Assembly: GCF_000751775.1 (NCBI RefSeq)
Contig: NZ_CCRF01000047.1
Coordinates: 1-51,737 of the forward strand
DNA length: 51,737 nucleotides
Direction: 5' to 3'
From: Caldibacillus thermoamylovorans
GTDB lineage: Bacteria; Bacillota; Bacilli; Bacillales; Caldibacillaceae
The notes under the pieces are model-generated. The model saw nothing but the letters and a program-made list of their open reading frames with translations, searched no databases and was not told where the DNA came from. Below are positions 42,889 to 50,475 of the stretch, piece after piece. Made by a program: the position numbers and the translations under genes. How positions within the stretch are numbered: position 1 is the first letter of the stretch; each line of letters opens with the position of its first letter.

Positions 42889-43677
42889 ATGGAAATTTTA
42901 TTGATTATTATTATCGTTTTACCGGTTCTTTTCCTTTGGTATATGTGGAAAGTCGCTCAAGAAAATCATATGATTAAACACAAGTTATCTTTTCCTTCGT
43001 TCCCCGTTTCCTTTGGCGAAATCAACATTTTTTTCATATCTGATATCCATCGACGTCTTATCAGTGAAAAAATCATTGATCAAGTTAAGGGGAAAGCTGA
43101 TCTTGTCATCATTGGCGGTGATTTAACAGAAAAAGGAGTTCCCTATACGAGAACGGAAGAAAACTTACGGCGACTAAATGAAATAGCCCCCATCTACTTT
43201 ATTTGGGGAAATAATGACTATGAGAAGAACCGAACAAAATTGATGGAAATCTTCCATAAAAATTTTGTCACTGTTTTAGAAAATGATTATCGAGTGCTTC
43301 AATCAGATAAAGGGGAAAAATTATATATCATTGGGATCGGTGAAATAAAATATCAGGACATTTGTTTGAAGAGTGTTTTAGAACCTGTAGACAAGGAATC
43401 GTTTAAAATTGTTATTTGCCATAATCCGGAAATTTGGAATGATGTAAAAAAAGAACATCGTATTTCTTTGTTGTTAAGCGGTCATACCCATGGAGGACAA
43501 ATCCGTTTATTTGGGCTTGGTCTATATCCAAAGGGGAAATTGTATCAAGGACAAGAAACAACCTTATTAATAAGCAACGGATATGGAACGACGCAATTAC
43601 CGTTACGATTGGGAGCAAGGCCTGAAACCCATTTAATAAAAATAACCGGAAATAAGGAAAACGAAGATCACCCGTAA
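42889..43677 (+). CDS. Membrane-anchored metallophosphoesterase (YkuE-like)
   Basis: A 262-residue calcineurin-like phosphoesterase with an N-terminal hydrophobic anchor (residues 2-19). The metal ligands appear in order: FFISDIHRR, VIIGGDLTEKG, YFIWGNNDYEKN, IVICHNP and LLLSGHTHGGQIRLFG. The C-terminal YGTTQLPLRLGARPE is shared with YkuE-type enzymes. The substrate is unknown. The start lies close behind the ricA terminator with TTAGGAGACATATT as ribosome binding site. The 180 bases after it hold no gene. Confidence 0.9.
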   Translation: MEILLIIIIVLPVLFLWYMWKVAQENHMIKHKLSFPSFPVSFGEINIFFISDIHRRLISEKIIDQVKGKADLVIIGGDLTEKGVPYTRTEENLRRLNEIAPIYFIWGNNDYEKNRTKLMEIFHKNFVTVLENDYRVLQSDKGEKLYIIGIGEIKYQDICLKSVLEPVDKESFKIVICHNPEIWNDVKKEHRISLLLSGHTHGGQIRLFGLGLYPKGKLYQGQETTLLISNGYGTTQLPLRLGARPETHLIKITGNKENEDHP

Positions 43678-43798
43678 CAGTGTAAACTCAATCTTCCGTT
43701 AATCATTTTATCTGCTTCGTATCGACTGCCGGTAGACAATTGCCAACCTCTCTTCCTTTAGTCATTTTCCTTGAAAACGAACTTCCAAGAAAATTTAC

Positions 43799-43827
43799 GC
43801 ACACTGGTTTTTTGTCCCGCATAGGAT
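43799..43827 (+). promoter_or_regulatory. Candidate sigma-E promoter of cotE
   Basis: GCACACT and CATAGGAT are separated by 14 bases, close to the sigma-E pattern (ATA-like -35, CATAnnnT -10). cotE is mother-cell expressed in Bacillus subtilis. Confidence 0.4.
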
Positions 43828-43859
43828 GAAGTGATAAAACTTGAGGAGGTTACGCTCGC

Positions 43860-44399
43860 ATGGGAAATACAAGAGAGATTATTACAAAAGCGGTCGTTGC
43901 GAAAGGGCGAAAAAATACCACTTCCAATCATACAATCCGACCAAACCATGCTCCGTCCAGTATCCTTGGTGCATGGATTATCAACCATGCATATAAAGCG
44001 GAGAAAGTCGGAAAAACTGTGGAAGTAAGTGGACATTATGATATTAACTGCTGGTATTCCTGCAATGATAATACGAAAACGGATGTTGCAACTGATCGGG
44101 TCGAATACAAAGATGTCATCAAATTAAAATATAAAGATGACAAAACCATTGCCGATAAAGAAGTCAATGTACAAGTACTTCAACAACCGAATTGTGTCGA
44201 AGCAGTCATTTCACCGAATGGGAATAAACTGGTTGTTACGGTCGAACGCGAATTTTTAGTCGAATTGATTGGTGAAACGAAAGTAGTTGTCCGATTAAGT
44301 GATGAAGATTTTGAAGATGACGATTGGGATCTCGATATTGACGATGAGGAGTTTGAAGAATTAAACCCGGATTTTCTTGTAGATGGGGAAGAGGAATAA
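43860..44399 (+). CDS. cotE: Outer spore coat morphogenetic protein CotE
   Basis: A 179-residue protein that nucleates the outer spore coat in the mother cell. It is recognised from [60 protein letters not shown] and the acidic C-terminal tail ([20 protein letters not shown]). Length is the family standard. The ATG lies nine bases after TTGAGGAGG. It follows miaB-ricA as in Bacillus, with one phosphoesterase gene inserted between. Confidence 0.97.
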   Translation: MGNTREIITKAVVAKGRKNTTSNHTIRPNHAPSSILGAWIINHAYKAEKVGKTVEVSGHYDINCWYSCNDNTKTDVATDRVEYKDVIKLKYKDDKTIADKEVNVQVLQQPNCVEAVISPNGNKLVVTVEREFLVELIGETKVVVRLSDEDFEDDDWDLDIDDEEFEELNPDFLVDGEEE

Positions 44400-44521
44400 C
44401 GAAAATTTATTGATAATACTATTTGGTTCTGTCTGACACTCACTTCCAACACGGTACAATGGTGATAAACCTTAAAATGATATCATGTGGGGTCAGACTC
44501 CTTTTGTTTTACATGAAGAAT

Positions 44522-44694
44522 GTATAAATTTCCAGCAAAAGAGAGAATTTGCTTGGTACGGGAAATTAAAAGAATGAAGGAAAAGTGCACAAGGAAAGCA
44601 ACGAAGCGTTTTATCGGAATCGAAAAACCAGGGTATTTTTTCGTTGAACTGTGCTCTTCTCTCACCTAAAGCTCGGACCCCCGAGTTTCTTTAT
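44522..44694 (+). repeat. Dispersed repeat R1, diverged copy 5
   Basis: TATAAATTTCCAGCAAAAG, AAGTGCACAAGGAAAGCAAC and CTCTTCTCTCACCTAAAGCT lead to a terminal hairpin CTCGG/CCGAG with TTTCTTTA. It follows cotE and may act as a terminator there. Confidence 0.8.
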
Positions 44695-44697
44695 ACG

Positions 44698-44884
44698 TTA
44701 AGAAAGTATAAATTTCCAGAAAAGAAGCGAATTCGACGTAGTGGGAAATTTTAAGAATTAAGTATAAGTGCATAAGGAAAGCTTCACTGGAATACATCGC
44801 AGCCGAAAAAATTTTATATTTTTTCGGTGAACTACGGCTTTGCCACCGCCTAAAGGCTCGGCAATCGCCGAGTTTTCTTTATTT
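44698..44884 (+). repeat. Dispersed repeat R1, copy 6
   Basis: Tandem to the previous copy. It contains AAGAAAGTATAAATTTCCAG, GCATAAGGAAAGCTTC, CATCGCAGCC, TTTTATATTTTTTCGGTGAA and ends CTCGGCAATCGCCGAG with TTTTCTTTATT. The two copies fill the gap between cotE and the acyl-CoA synthetase. Confidence 0.88.
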
Positions 44885-44917
44885 GGAAAAATTTTTTTGA
44901 AAAAATTTATTACCTAG

Positions 44918-44932
44918 TACTAACATTTAGTA
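44918..44932. promoter_or_regulatory. Palindrome upstream of the acyl-CoA synthetase
   Basis: TACTAACATTTAGTA has TACTAA/TTAGTA arms around CAT, 13 bases before a TATAAT-like element at 44945. It could be an operator; no regulator is adjacent. Confidence 0.3.
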
Positions 44933-44990
44933 ATATGTTGAGGTATAATATACATATTCGATTTAATTTAAATAGAAAGTGTGATTAATA

Positions 44991-46574
44991 ATGGTGGAAA
45001 ACAAGTCAATTACATTGAAAAGTTTAATTGCGCCTACAAAATATAATATTATTGATGAAATTGAAAAACATAAATCGAGTAAAATTGCTTTGAAATTTAT
45101 TAGTCAAAATGGCGATCGGAAAGAAATTTCTTATGAAGAGTTCATTGCACGGGGCAACAAACTTGCAAATGCCTTAAAAAAATTAGGCTTAAAAAAGGGC
45201 GACCGTGTTTTTATCATGGTCCCGCGGATGATTGAGACCTATATTATTTATTTTGCTTGTTGGAAGGCCGGTCTTGTTATCATCCCGGGTTCTGAGTTAC
45301 TTCGGGCGCAAGATATTCTTTTTCGGCTGAATAATGGGAAAGTGAAAGCAATCATTTCTTATTTTTCATTTTGTGAAGAAATCGACAAAATAACAAATGA
45401 AGCGACCAATTTACAATATAAAATTACTTTTTCAGAGTCAGTACCCGGTTGGAAGCAAATGGAAGAACTTGCTGAAAATGAATCAGAAATTTTTAAAAAG
45501 GTAGAAACTTCAAGGGATGACTATGCATTAATTACGTATACTTCCGGAACAACCGGACAACCAAAAGGAGTTGTTCACGTACATGGTTGGGCATATGCAC
45601 ATTTACGGATTGCCGCGACACAATGGCTCGATATTCATGAAGGGGATATTGTTTGGGCGACTGCAGGCCCCGGTTGGCAAAAGTGGGTGTGGAGTCCTTT
45701 CCTTTCTGTACTTGGCATGGGGGCGACCGGGCTGGTATATTTAGGCAGGTTTAATCCGGAAACCTATTTAAAAATACTGGATCAAGAAAAAGTGAATGTT
45801 CTCTGCTGTACGCCAACAGAATATCGACTAATGGCAAAAGTCCATGATTTATCGAAATATCATTTATCCCATTTACAAAGTGCCGTTTCAGCCGGAGAAG
45901 CATTAAATCGGGAAGTCATCGATATCTTCCAAAATCAATTTAATATCATGGTTCGTGATGGCTATGGTCAAACAGAAAGTACGCTTGTCATCGGAACCGT
46001 AAAAGGAATGGAAATCAGACCGGGATCAATGGGTAAACCGATTATGCCGGAATTTGTGGAGATTGTTGATGAAGATGGGAAGCCGGTAAAAGTAGGTGAA
46101 AAAGGGAATATTGCCTTACGAAAAGATTTCCCGGCACTTTTTGTCAAATACTACGAAGATCTCGAAAGAACTGAAAAAGCTTTTAAAGGGAATTATTTTG
46201 TAACCGGAGATCTTGCCTATAAAGATGAGGATAATTATTATTGGTTTGTCGGAAGAAGCGATGATATGATCATTAGTTCCGGATATACAATTGGACCTTT
46301 TGAAGTGGAAGATGCGTTAATGAAACATCAATTTGTAAAAGAATGTGCGGTTGTTGCCCATCCCGATCCGATTCGGGGAAATGTGGTGAAAGCTTTTGTT
46401 GTTCTTAAAGACGGAATTGAAGCCGGTAAACATTTAGTTAGAGAACTTCAAGATCATGTTAAACAACTTACTGCACCTTACAAATACCCAAGATTAGTTG
46501 AATTTGTTCAATCTTTACCAAAAACAGATTCAGGAAAAATCCGTCGTGTTGAATTGAGAAGCCAAAATTCATAA
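44991..46574 (+). CDS. AMP-binding acyl-CoA synthetase (MbcS/YtcI-like)
   Basis: A 527-residue adenylate-forming enzyme that activates a carboxylic acid to the acyl-CoA. The P-loop-like motif is YTSGTTGQPKGVVH; other core motifs are DGYGQTESTLVIGTVKGME, GDLAYKDEDNYYWFVGRSDD and SSGYTIGPFEVEDAL; the catalytic Lys is in LPKTDSGKIRRVEL. The sequence WATAGPGWQKWVWSPFLSVL places it with medium-chain or branched-chain acyl-CoA synthetases (MbcS/YtcI) rather than acetyl-CoA synthetase. The ribosome binding site (AAAGTGTGAT) is weak. Monocistronic between repeats and a transposase remnant. Confidence 0.88.
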   Translation: MVENKSITLKSLIAPTKYNIIDEIEKHKSSKIALKFISQNGDRKEISYEEFIARGNKLANALKKLGLKKGDRVFIMVPRMIETYIIYFACWKAGLVIIPGSELLRAQDILFRLNNGKVKAIISYFSFCEEIDKITNEATNLQYKITFSESVPGWKQMEELAENESEIFKKVETSRDDYALITYTSGTTGQPKGVVHVHGWAYAHLRIAATQWLDIHEGDIVWATAGPGWQKWVWSPFLSVLGMGATGLVYLGRFNPETYLKILDQEKVNVLCCTPTEYRLMAKVHDLSKYHLSHLQSAVSAGEALNREVIDIFQNQFNIMVRDGYGQTESTLVIGTVKGMEIRPGSMGKPIMPEFVEIVDEDGKPVKVGEKGNIALRKDFPALFVKYYEDLERTEKAFKGNYFVTGDLAYKDEDNYYWFVGRSDDMIISSGYTIGPFEVEDALMKHQFVKECAVVAHPDPIRGNVVKAFVVLKDGIEAGKHLVRELQDHVKQLTAPYKYPRLVEFVQSLPKTDSGKIRRVELRSQNS

Positions 46575-46639
46575 TAACGAAAAATAGGACTCCTCACATA
46601 TAACTTGGATGTTTCAGTGGTTAAAAAAAGGGGACAACC

Positions 46640-47335
46640 GAAAAAGGAAAATATCAATGTGTCATCGGAGACCCTCGAGGCTTCAAGGTATTTGATGTGA
46701 TTCAAGACCGTAAGTTGTCCACGCTAAAAGATTATTTTCGTTCTTTACCGACTCATCGTGTTCAAATGGTGGTCATGGATATGTGGCAGCCGTATAAAAT
46801 ATTGGCTCAACAACTCTTTCAAAATCCAATTATCATCGTGGACAAATTCCATTATGCTCGTCATAACTTCTGGGCACTTGAACGAGTACGAAAGAGAGTA
46901 CAAAAGTCGTTCCAAGACAAAGATCGAAAATCGATGAAAAAGTTACGTTTTCTCTTACATAAACCGAAAGAGAAGTTAACCACAAGAGAACAGGAGCTCC
47001 TGCAATATTATTTAGAGTTGTCCCCCGATTTAAAGAAAGCTTACCAAGTGAAAGAAGTCTTTAAAAAATGGATGACACAAAGCAATGAACGCAATGTAAG
47101 GTTGAACTTAGAACAACTGTATCAAGCGATTGACGAATCAGGACTGGACGAATATCAGTACATGAAACGAACCTTTAAAAGCTGGGAGAAAGAAATCATC
47201 AATTCGTTTATTTATCCCTACACTAACGGTTATTTAGAAGGGATTAACAATAAAATGAAAGTCATTAAACGAATGTCTTATGGTATTCGCAACTTTCAAC
47301 GACTTAGAAATAAGGTATTATGCTCACTTATTTAA
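46640..47335 (+). pseudogene. ISL3-family transposase, 5'-truncated
   Basis: The remaining 230 residues are the C-terminal half of an ISL3-type DDE transposase: KYQCVIGDPRGFKVFDVIQD, then RVQMVVMDMWQPYKILAQQL, FHYARHNFWALERVRKRVQK and the end NGYLEGINNKMKVIKRMSYG with NFQRLRNKVLCSLI. The N-terminal zinc-finger and helix-turn-helix part (about 170-190 residues) is missing, and a frame upstream of 46697 lacks a start. A hairpin terminator (GGTGCACTT/AAGTGCACC, 47355-47378) follows. It borders the pulcherriminic acid cluster. Confidence 0.9.
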
Positions 47336-47375
47336 CTTTCATACATATAAAAGAGGTGCACTTCACATCAAGTGC

Positions 47376-47398
47376 ACCCCAACAATTGACATAGAACC
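47376..47398 (-). mobile_element. Right terminal inverted repeat of the ISL3-type element
   Basis: Read inward on the minus strand it starts GGTTCTATGTCAATTGTTGG, the form of ISL3-family ends. No matching left end is visible before 46640, consistent with a truncated element. A target duplication cannot be tested. Confidence 0.65.
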
Positions 47399-47428
47399 AT
47401 TGTAAATAAAGGATGAAGAAACCATTTT

Positions 47429-48601
47429 TTATTTTAAAATCTGATTAATCATGAACGAAATCACTAAAAACACGATTCCTAGAATAAGAAATAAGGAAGA
47501 GGAACTCAGAAAGCTAATTCCGACAATTCCTGCTCCTATTGCCATTCCACAATATCGTACAAAATTAAATATTCCTAATGCCAATCCTTTTTCATTTGTA
47601 TATTGACTACTAATGATTGTTGAAAATAATGGTGGAGAGAATCCTAGTAAAACACCATAAATGAATAAAATAATACTTAATATGATAATGTTCTTTTTCA
47701 TCATTAAACCAAATAATATAATGAAAAATGGCATTAAGTATAAAATTGCACGATATAACTTTTCTGAATTAAATCTTCTTTGTAACTTTTTAAATAGGGT
47801 ACTACCTATAATCATACTAATTGTCAAAGGCAAATATAATAATCCGATAATCTGTAAAGATATTTGATAGTGATCGTGCAATAAAACAGGTAAATATGTC
47901 AATATTGAAAAATATACCAGAAAGACGAAAAAACCAATTCCGATAACACTCATGCCTTTTTTATTTGCCCATAAAATTTGATATTTTAGAAGTGTTTGAG
48001 CTTTATTTTTATTATCGGATAATTGTTTACTATTTAATGTTGGAAGTTTGTATCCTAAAAAAATCAACAATGTCATTGAAATGACAAATAGAAATAAAAA
48101 TACACCTGAATAATTGTAGTATTGTCCAATGAATCCTCCCAAGATCGGCGCAAGTGCGGGGGCTAATGTCAATAAGATTTGATATGTTCCCATTGCATCG
48201 CCCCGTTCTGCCCCTTCAAATAAATATGCAATGACATTCACTGCAATCAACGGAATCATTCCTGTACCGATGGCTTGAAACATTCGTGCAACAAAAAATA
48301 CCATAAAATTTGTTGTAAATGCACAAAATAAGGTTGAGATACTTGTAATCAAAAGACTAGTGATCATTAACTTTTTTTGATTAGCAGAATCAATAAATGT
48401 TCCTAATATTACTTGCATGATAGAAATAATAAAGATAAAACCACTAACTGTTAAATCCACCCAAAAAATCGTTGTGTCAAAAGTATCTCGAATAAGAGGA
48501 ATCAAAGGGGAATAAATATTTTGATTTAATGACGCAAAAAAAGCTGAAATACTTAGGAGAAGAACCAGAACTTTGCTTTTTTGTTGAAGGGCTTTATCCA
48601 A
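47429..48601 (-). CDS. yvmA: MFS transporter of the pulcherriminic acid cluster (YvmA-like)
   Basis: A 390-residue major facilitator with 12 hydrophobic segments. The N-terminus LNQNIYSPLIPLIRDTFDTT and the following QVILGTFIDSANQKKLMITS, which contains the loop 2-3 motif, fit the Bcr/CflA-like drug:H+ antiporter group (12 TM). It lies 12 bases behind pchR on the same strand, and the neighbouring genes are yvmC and cypX; in Bacillus subtilis yvmA is next to pchR (yvmB) and yvmC-cypX. A role in moving pulcherriminic acid across the membrane is inferred from this context. A TGAAGTAGGAGGGAAGAG sequence gives a strong ribosome binding site. Confidence 0.87.
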   Translation of the reverse strand: MDKALQQKSKVLVLLLSISAFFASLNQNIYSPLIPLIRDTFDTTIFWVDLTVSGFIFIISIMQVILGTFIDSANQKKLMITSLLITSISTLFCAFTTNFMVFFVARMFQAIGTGMIPLIAVNVIAYLFEGAERGDAMGTYQILLTLAPALAPILGGFIGQYYNYSGVFLFLFVISMTLLIFLGYKLPTLNSKQLSDNKNKAQTLLKYQILWANKKGMSVIGIGFFVFLVYFSILTYLPVLLHDHYQISLQIIGLLYLPLTISMIIGSTLFKKLQRRFNSEKLYRAILYLMPFFIILFGLMMKKNIIILSIILFIYGVLLGFSPPLFSTIISSQYTNEKGLALGIFNFVRYCGMAIGAGIVGISFLSSSSLFLILGIVFLVISFMINQILK

Positions 48602-48613
48602 AGCTCTTCCCTC

Positions 48614-49081
48614 CTACTTCATATTTTCATTTTTCAAATGATTAGTAAGCGTATTTAAAAATAATATGATTGTTTCAAGTTGTTCCTTATTGAAGTTATC
48701 TAAAAGTGATAAATATTGTTCTTCAGCCTCCTTATGCAGCTTCTCATGAATTGCGGCCATTGTTTCCCCTTTTTCAGTTAAAACATAGAAAATTTCTTTT
48801 TTATTTCCTTCATTTTGTTTTTCCTTAATAATACCTTTCTCCAGTAATTTTTTTGTTGCTTTAGTTACCGCTGGTTTAGATATATTAAGTTCTTTAGCTA
48901 AGGTTGTATTATTCATTAATTCATTTTCTTTCAGAAGGGCAACAATGTGAAATTGTGTCAATGTCCATGAAACACCGAACAATACGTTCTTATTATTACT
49001 CGATTCAGTTCTTCTGATCGATTCTCTAGTTGTGATGAATTCTTGTAATGCTTTTAGAACTTTCTTTTTAGTGCTTTCCAT
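48614..49081 (-). CDS. pchR: MarR-family regulator PchR (YvmB)
   Basis: A 155-residue winged-helix regulator. The DNA-binding region runs from FHIVALLKENELMNNTTLAK through LNISKPAVTKATKKLLEKG to the wing KEIFYVLTEKGE. In Bacillus subtilis PchR (YvmB) represses yvmC-cypX, yvmBA and its own gene. ATG 49081 follows AAGGAGGATAAAA. Its promoter overlaps palindrome 49101-49114, which fits autoregulation. The 5' third of the gene, its promoter region and the beginning of yvmC are present a second time at 49425-49895. Confidence 0.88.
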   Translation of the reverse strand: MESTKKKVLKALQEFITTRESIRRTESSNNKNVLFGVSWTLTQFHIVALLKENELMNNTTLAKELNISKPAVTKATKKLLEKGIIKEKQNEGNKKEIFYVLTEKGETMAAIHEKLHKEAEEQYLSLLDNFNKEQLETIILFLNTLTNHLKNENMK

Positions 49082-49100
49082 TTTTATCCTCCTTACGATA

Positions 49101-49147
49101 GTTAACCAGTTAACAATAATGGTAAGGGAATTTTTACGTGTTGTCAA
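49101..49147 (-). promoter_or_regulatory. Promoter and operator of pchR
   Basis: On the minus strand TTGACA (49142-49147) and TACCAT (49119-49124) are 17 bases apart. GTTAACCAGTTAAC at 49101-49114 overlaps the expected start, a suitable place for MarR-type repression. Confidence 0.65.
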
Positions 49148-49209
49148 GAAATAAAGGAAAAATATTTAAATGATAATTCGCATAACTCAATAATGTTTTT
49201 GAGTTGTGT

Positions 49210-49425
49210 TATATTATGTTAAATGTTTAATGTTAACTTATTAATCATAGTTAGGGAAAGGAGTTTTTTTAATGCAACAAGTTATTAAAAGATTTGTTCC
49301 ATGTTGTTCCACCATCTAGAAATTGCGAGGAAATTTATAAGAATAAGACTCACATGCTCTTAGGTATCAGTCCCTCTAACAATAAGTTTTCCCAAAACTA
49401 TATTCATCAACGGGTTAGATAAACA
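49210..49425 (+). pseudogene. Dead duplicate of the yvmC promoter and 5' end
   Basis: An ATG at 49272 begins MQQVIK like yvmC, then one extra A shifts the frame to RFVPCCSTI and a stop. Similarity to yvmC continues to about 49410. The promoter copy has lost about 12 bases, so a TTGAGT and TATATT pair is only five bases apart, and its operator is degraded. Confidence 0.85.
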
Positions 49426-49565
49426 ACAATGTGAAATTGTGTCAATATCCATGAAACGCCAAACAATACATTCTTATTATCACTCGATTCAGTTCTTCTG
49501 ATCGATTCTCTAGTTGTGATGAATTCTTGTGATGGATGCTTTTAAAACTTTCCCTTTAGTGCTTT
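49425..49565 (-). pseudogene. Dead duplicate of the pchR 5' third
   Basis: The sequence from AACAATGTGAAATTGTGTCA is over 90 percent identical by eye to 48941-49081, the first third of pchR. The start codon position reads ATA instead of ATG and the ribosome binding site is lost. Confidence 0.85.
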
Positions 49566-49570
49566 CTATC

Positions 49571-49594
49571 TTATTGTTAACCGGTTAACAATAA
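49571..49594. promoter_or_regulatory. Perfect 24-bp palindrome, probable PchR operator
   Basis: The core TTGTTAACCGGTTAACAA extends to a perfect 24-bp palindrome. It corresponds to the operator at 49101 in the duplicated unit. Confidence 0.7.
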
Positions 49595-49659
49595 TACTAA
49601 AGGAATTTTCGTGTGTTGTCAAGGGGGTTCGAATAATAATTTGTTCAATTCGATAATGT

Positions 49660-49688
49660 TTGACAATATTTTTGGGGTGTGTTATATT
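49660..49688 (+). promoter_or_regulatory. Sigma-A promoter of yvmC-cypX
   Basis: TTGACA and TATATT are separated by exactly 17 bases. The expected start near 49695 falls inside the large palindromic operator. Confidence 0.85.
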
Positions 49689-49692
49689 ATCG

Positions 49693-49732
49693 TTAACCAG
49701 TTAATATTAATCGGTTAATATTAACTGGTTAA
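49693..49732. promoter_or_regulatory. Large inverted-repeat operator of yvmC
   Basis: Arms TTAACCAGTTAATATTAA and TTAATATTAACTGGTTAA are perfect 18-bp inverted repeats around TCGG. Each arm contains a TTAAC-N2-GTTAA like unit, so two regulator dimers could bind over the transcription start. Confidence 0.75.
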
Positions 49733-49758
49733 TTATAATTGGGGAAAGGGGTTTTTAA

Positions 49759-50454
49759 ATGCAACAAGTTATTAAAGATTTGTTCTATGTTGTTCCACTA
49801 TCTAGAAATTGTGAGAAAATTTATAAGAATAAGACTCACATACTTTTAGGTATCAGTCCCTTTAACAGTAAGTTTTCACAAAACTATATTCACCAACTTA
49901 TTGATTGGTCATCAAAAAATTTCAAAAATGTGACCGTTTTATTAGCTGGAGATGAAGCTAAGAACTTACTTGAAGCCCTCGGAACTCCTACAACAAAAGC
50001 GGAAAGAAAAGTCAGAAAGGAAATCAGACGTCATTTCCGTTTTAGCGAAGAAGCATTAAGGAAAAATGGTAGAGAGATTGATATATATACTTTTTCAGAT
50101 TTTAAAAACAACAAAATTTATAATGAAGTTTATCAAAACGTAATTTATTACTTTGAAAAAGATGAAAAATTTAGGAAATCTTGTTTGGCAATGTCTCATG
50201 ATGCACTTTCTAGCCGAGCGAAGTCTTTAAATATGGAAGATATAGAAATTACAGATAATATGTTATTTCACGCTGTAAAATACGTATTAGCAGAACTACC
50301 TTTCTTTCTATCAGGTGCTTCAATTCTAGGCTATAAAGAGTCCGTGCTTGCATATCATAGACCATGGAAATTAGGAGAGAAAATAAAAAATTCAGAATTT
50401 TATATTAAGATGAGTGACAACCAAGGCTATATCATCTTGAAACAAATTAATTAA
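49759..50454 (+). CDS. yvmC: Cyclodipeptide synthase (cyclo-Leu-Leu), YvmC
   Basis: YvmC makes cyclo(L-leucyl-L-leucyl) from two leucyl-tRNAs, the first step to pulcherriminic acid. The 231-residue protein has the synthetase-like Rossmann fold. The catalytic Ser33 is in LLGISPFNSKFS, with Asn36; Tyr174 and Glu178 are in KYVLAELPFFLSGASILG, and AYHRPW supplies Tyr198-His199, all marks of the NYH-type cyclodipeptide synthases. Basic residues for tRNA binding lie in ERKVRKEIRRHFR. The ATG follows GGGGAAAGGGG. Leucine specificity is inferred from the gene context. cypX follows after 21 bases. Confidence 0.93.
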   Translation: MQQVIKDLFYVVPLSRNCEKIYKNKTHILLGISPFNSKFSQNYIHQLIDWSSKNFKNVTVLLAGDEAKNLLEALGTPTTKAERKVRKEIRRHFRFSEEALRKNGREIDIYTFSDFKNNKIYNEVYQNVIYYFEKDEKFRKSCLAMSHDALSSRAKSLNMEDIEITDNMLFHAVKYVLAELPFFLSGASILGYKESVLAYHRPWKLGEKIKNSEFYIKMSDNQGYIILKQIN

Positions 50455-50475
50455 TATTTGAAAGGAGTTTTATAT

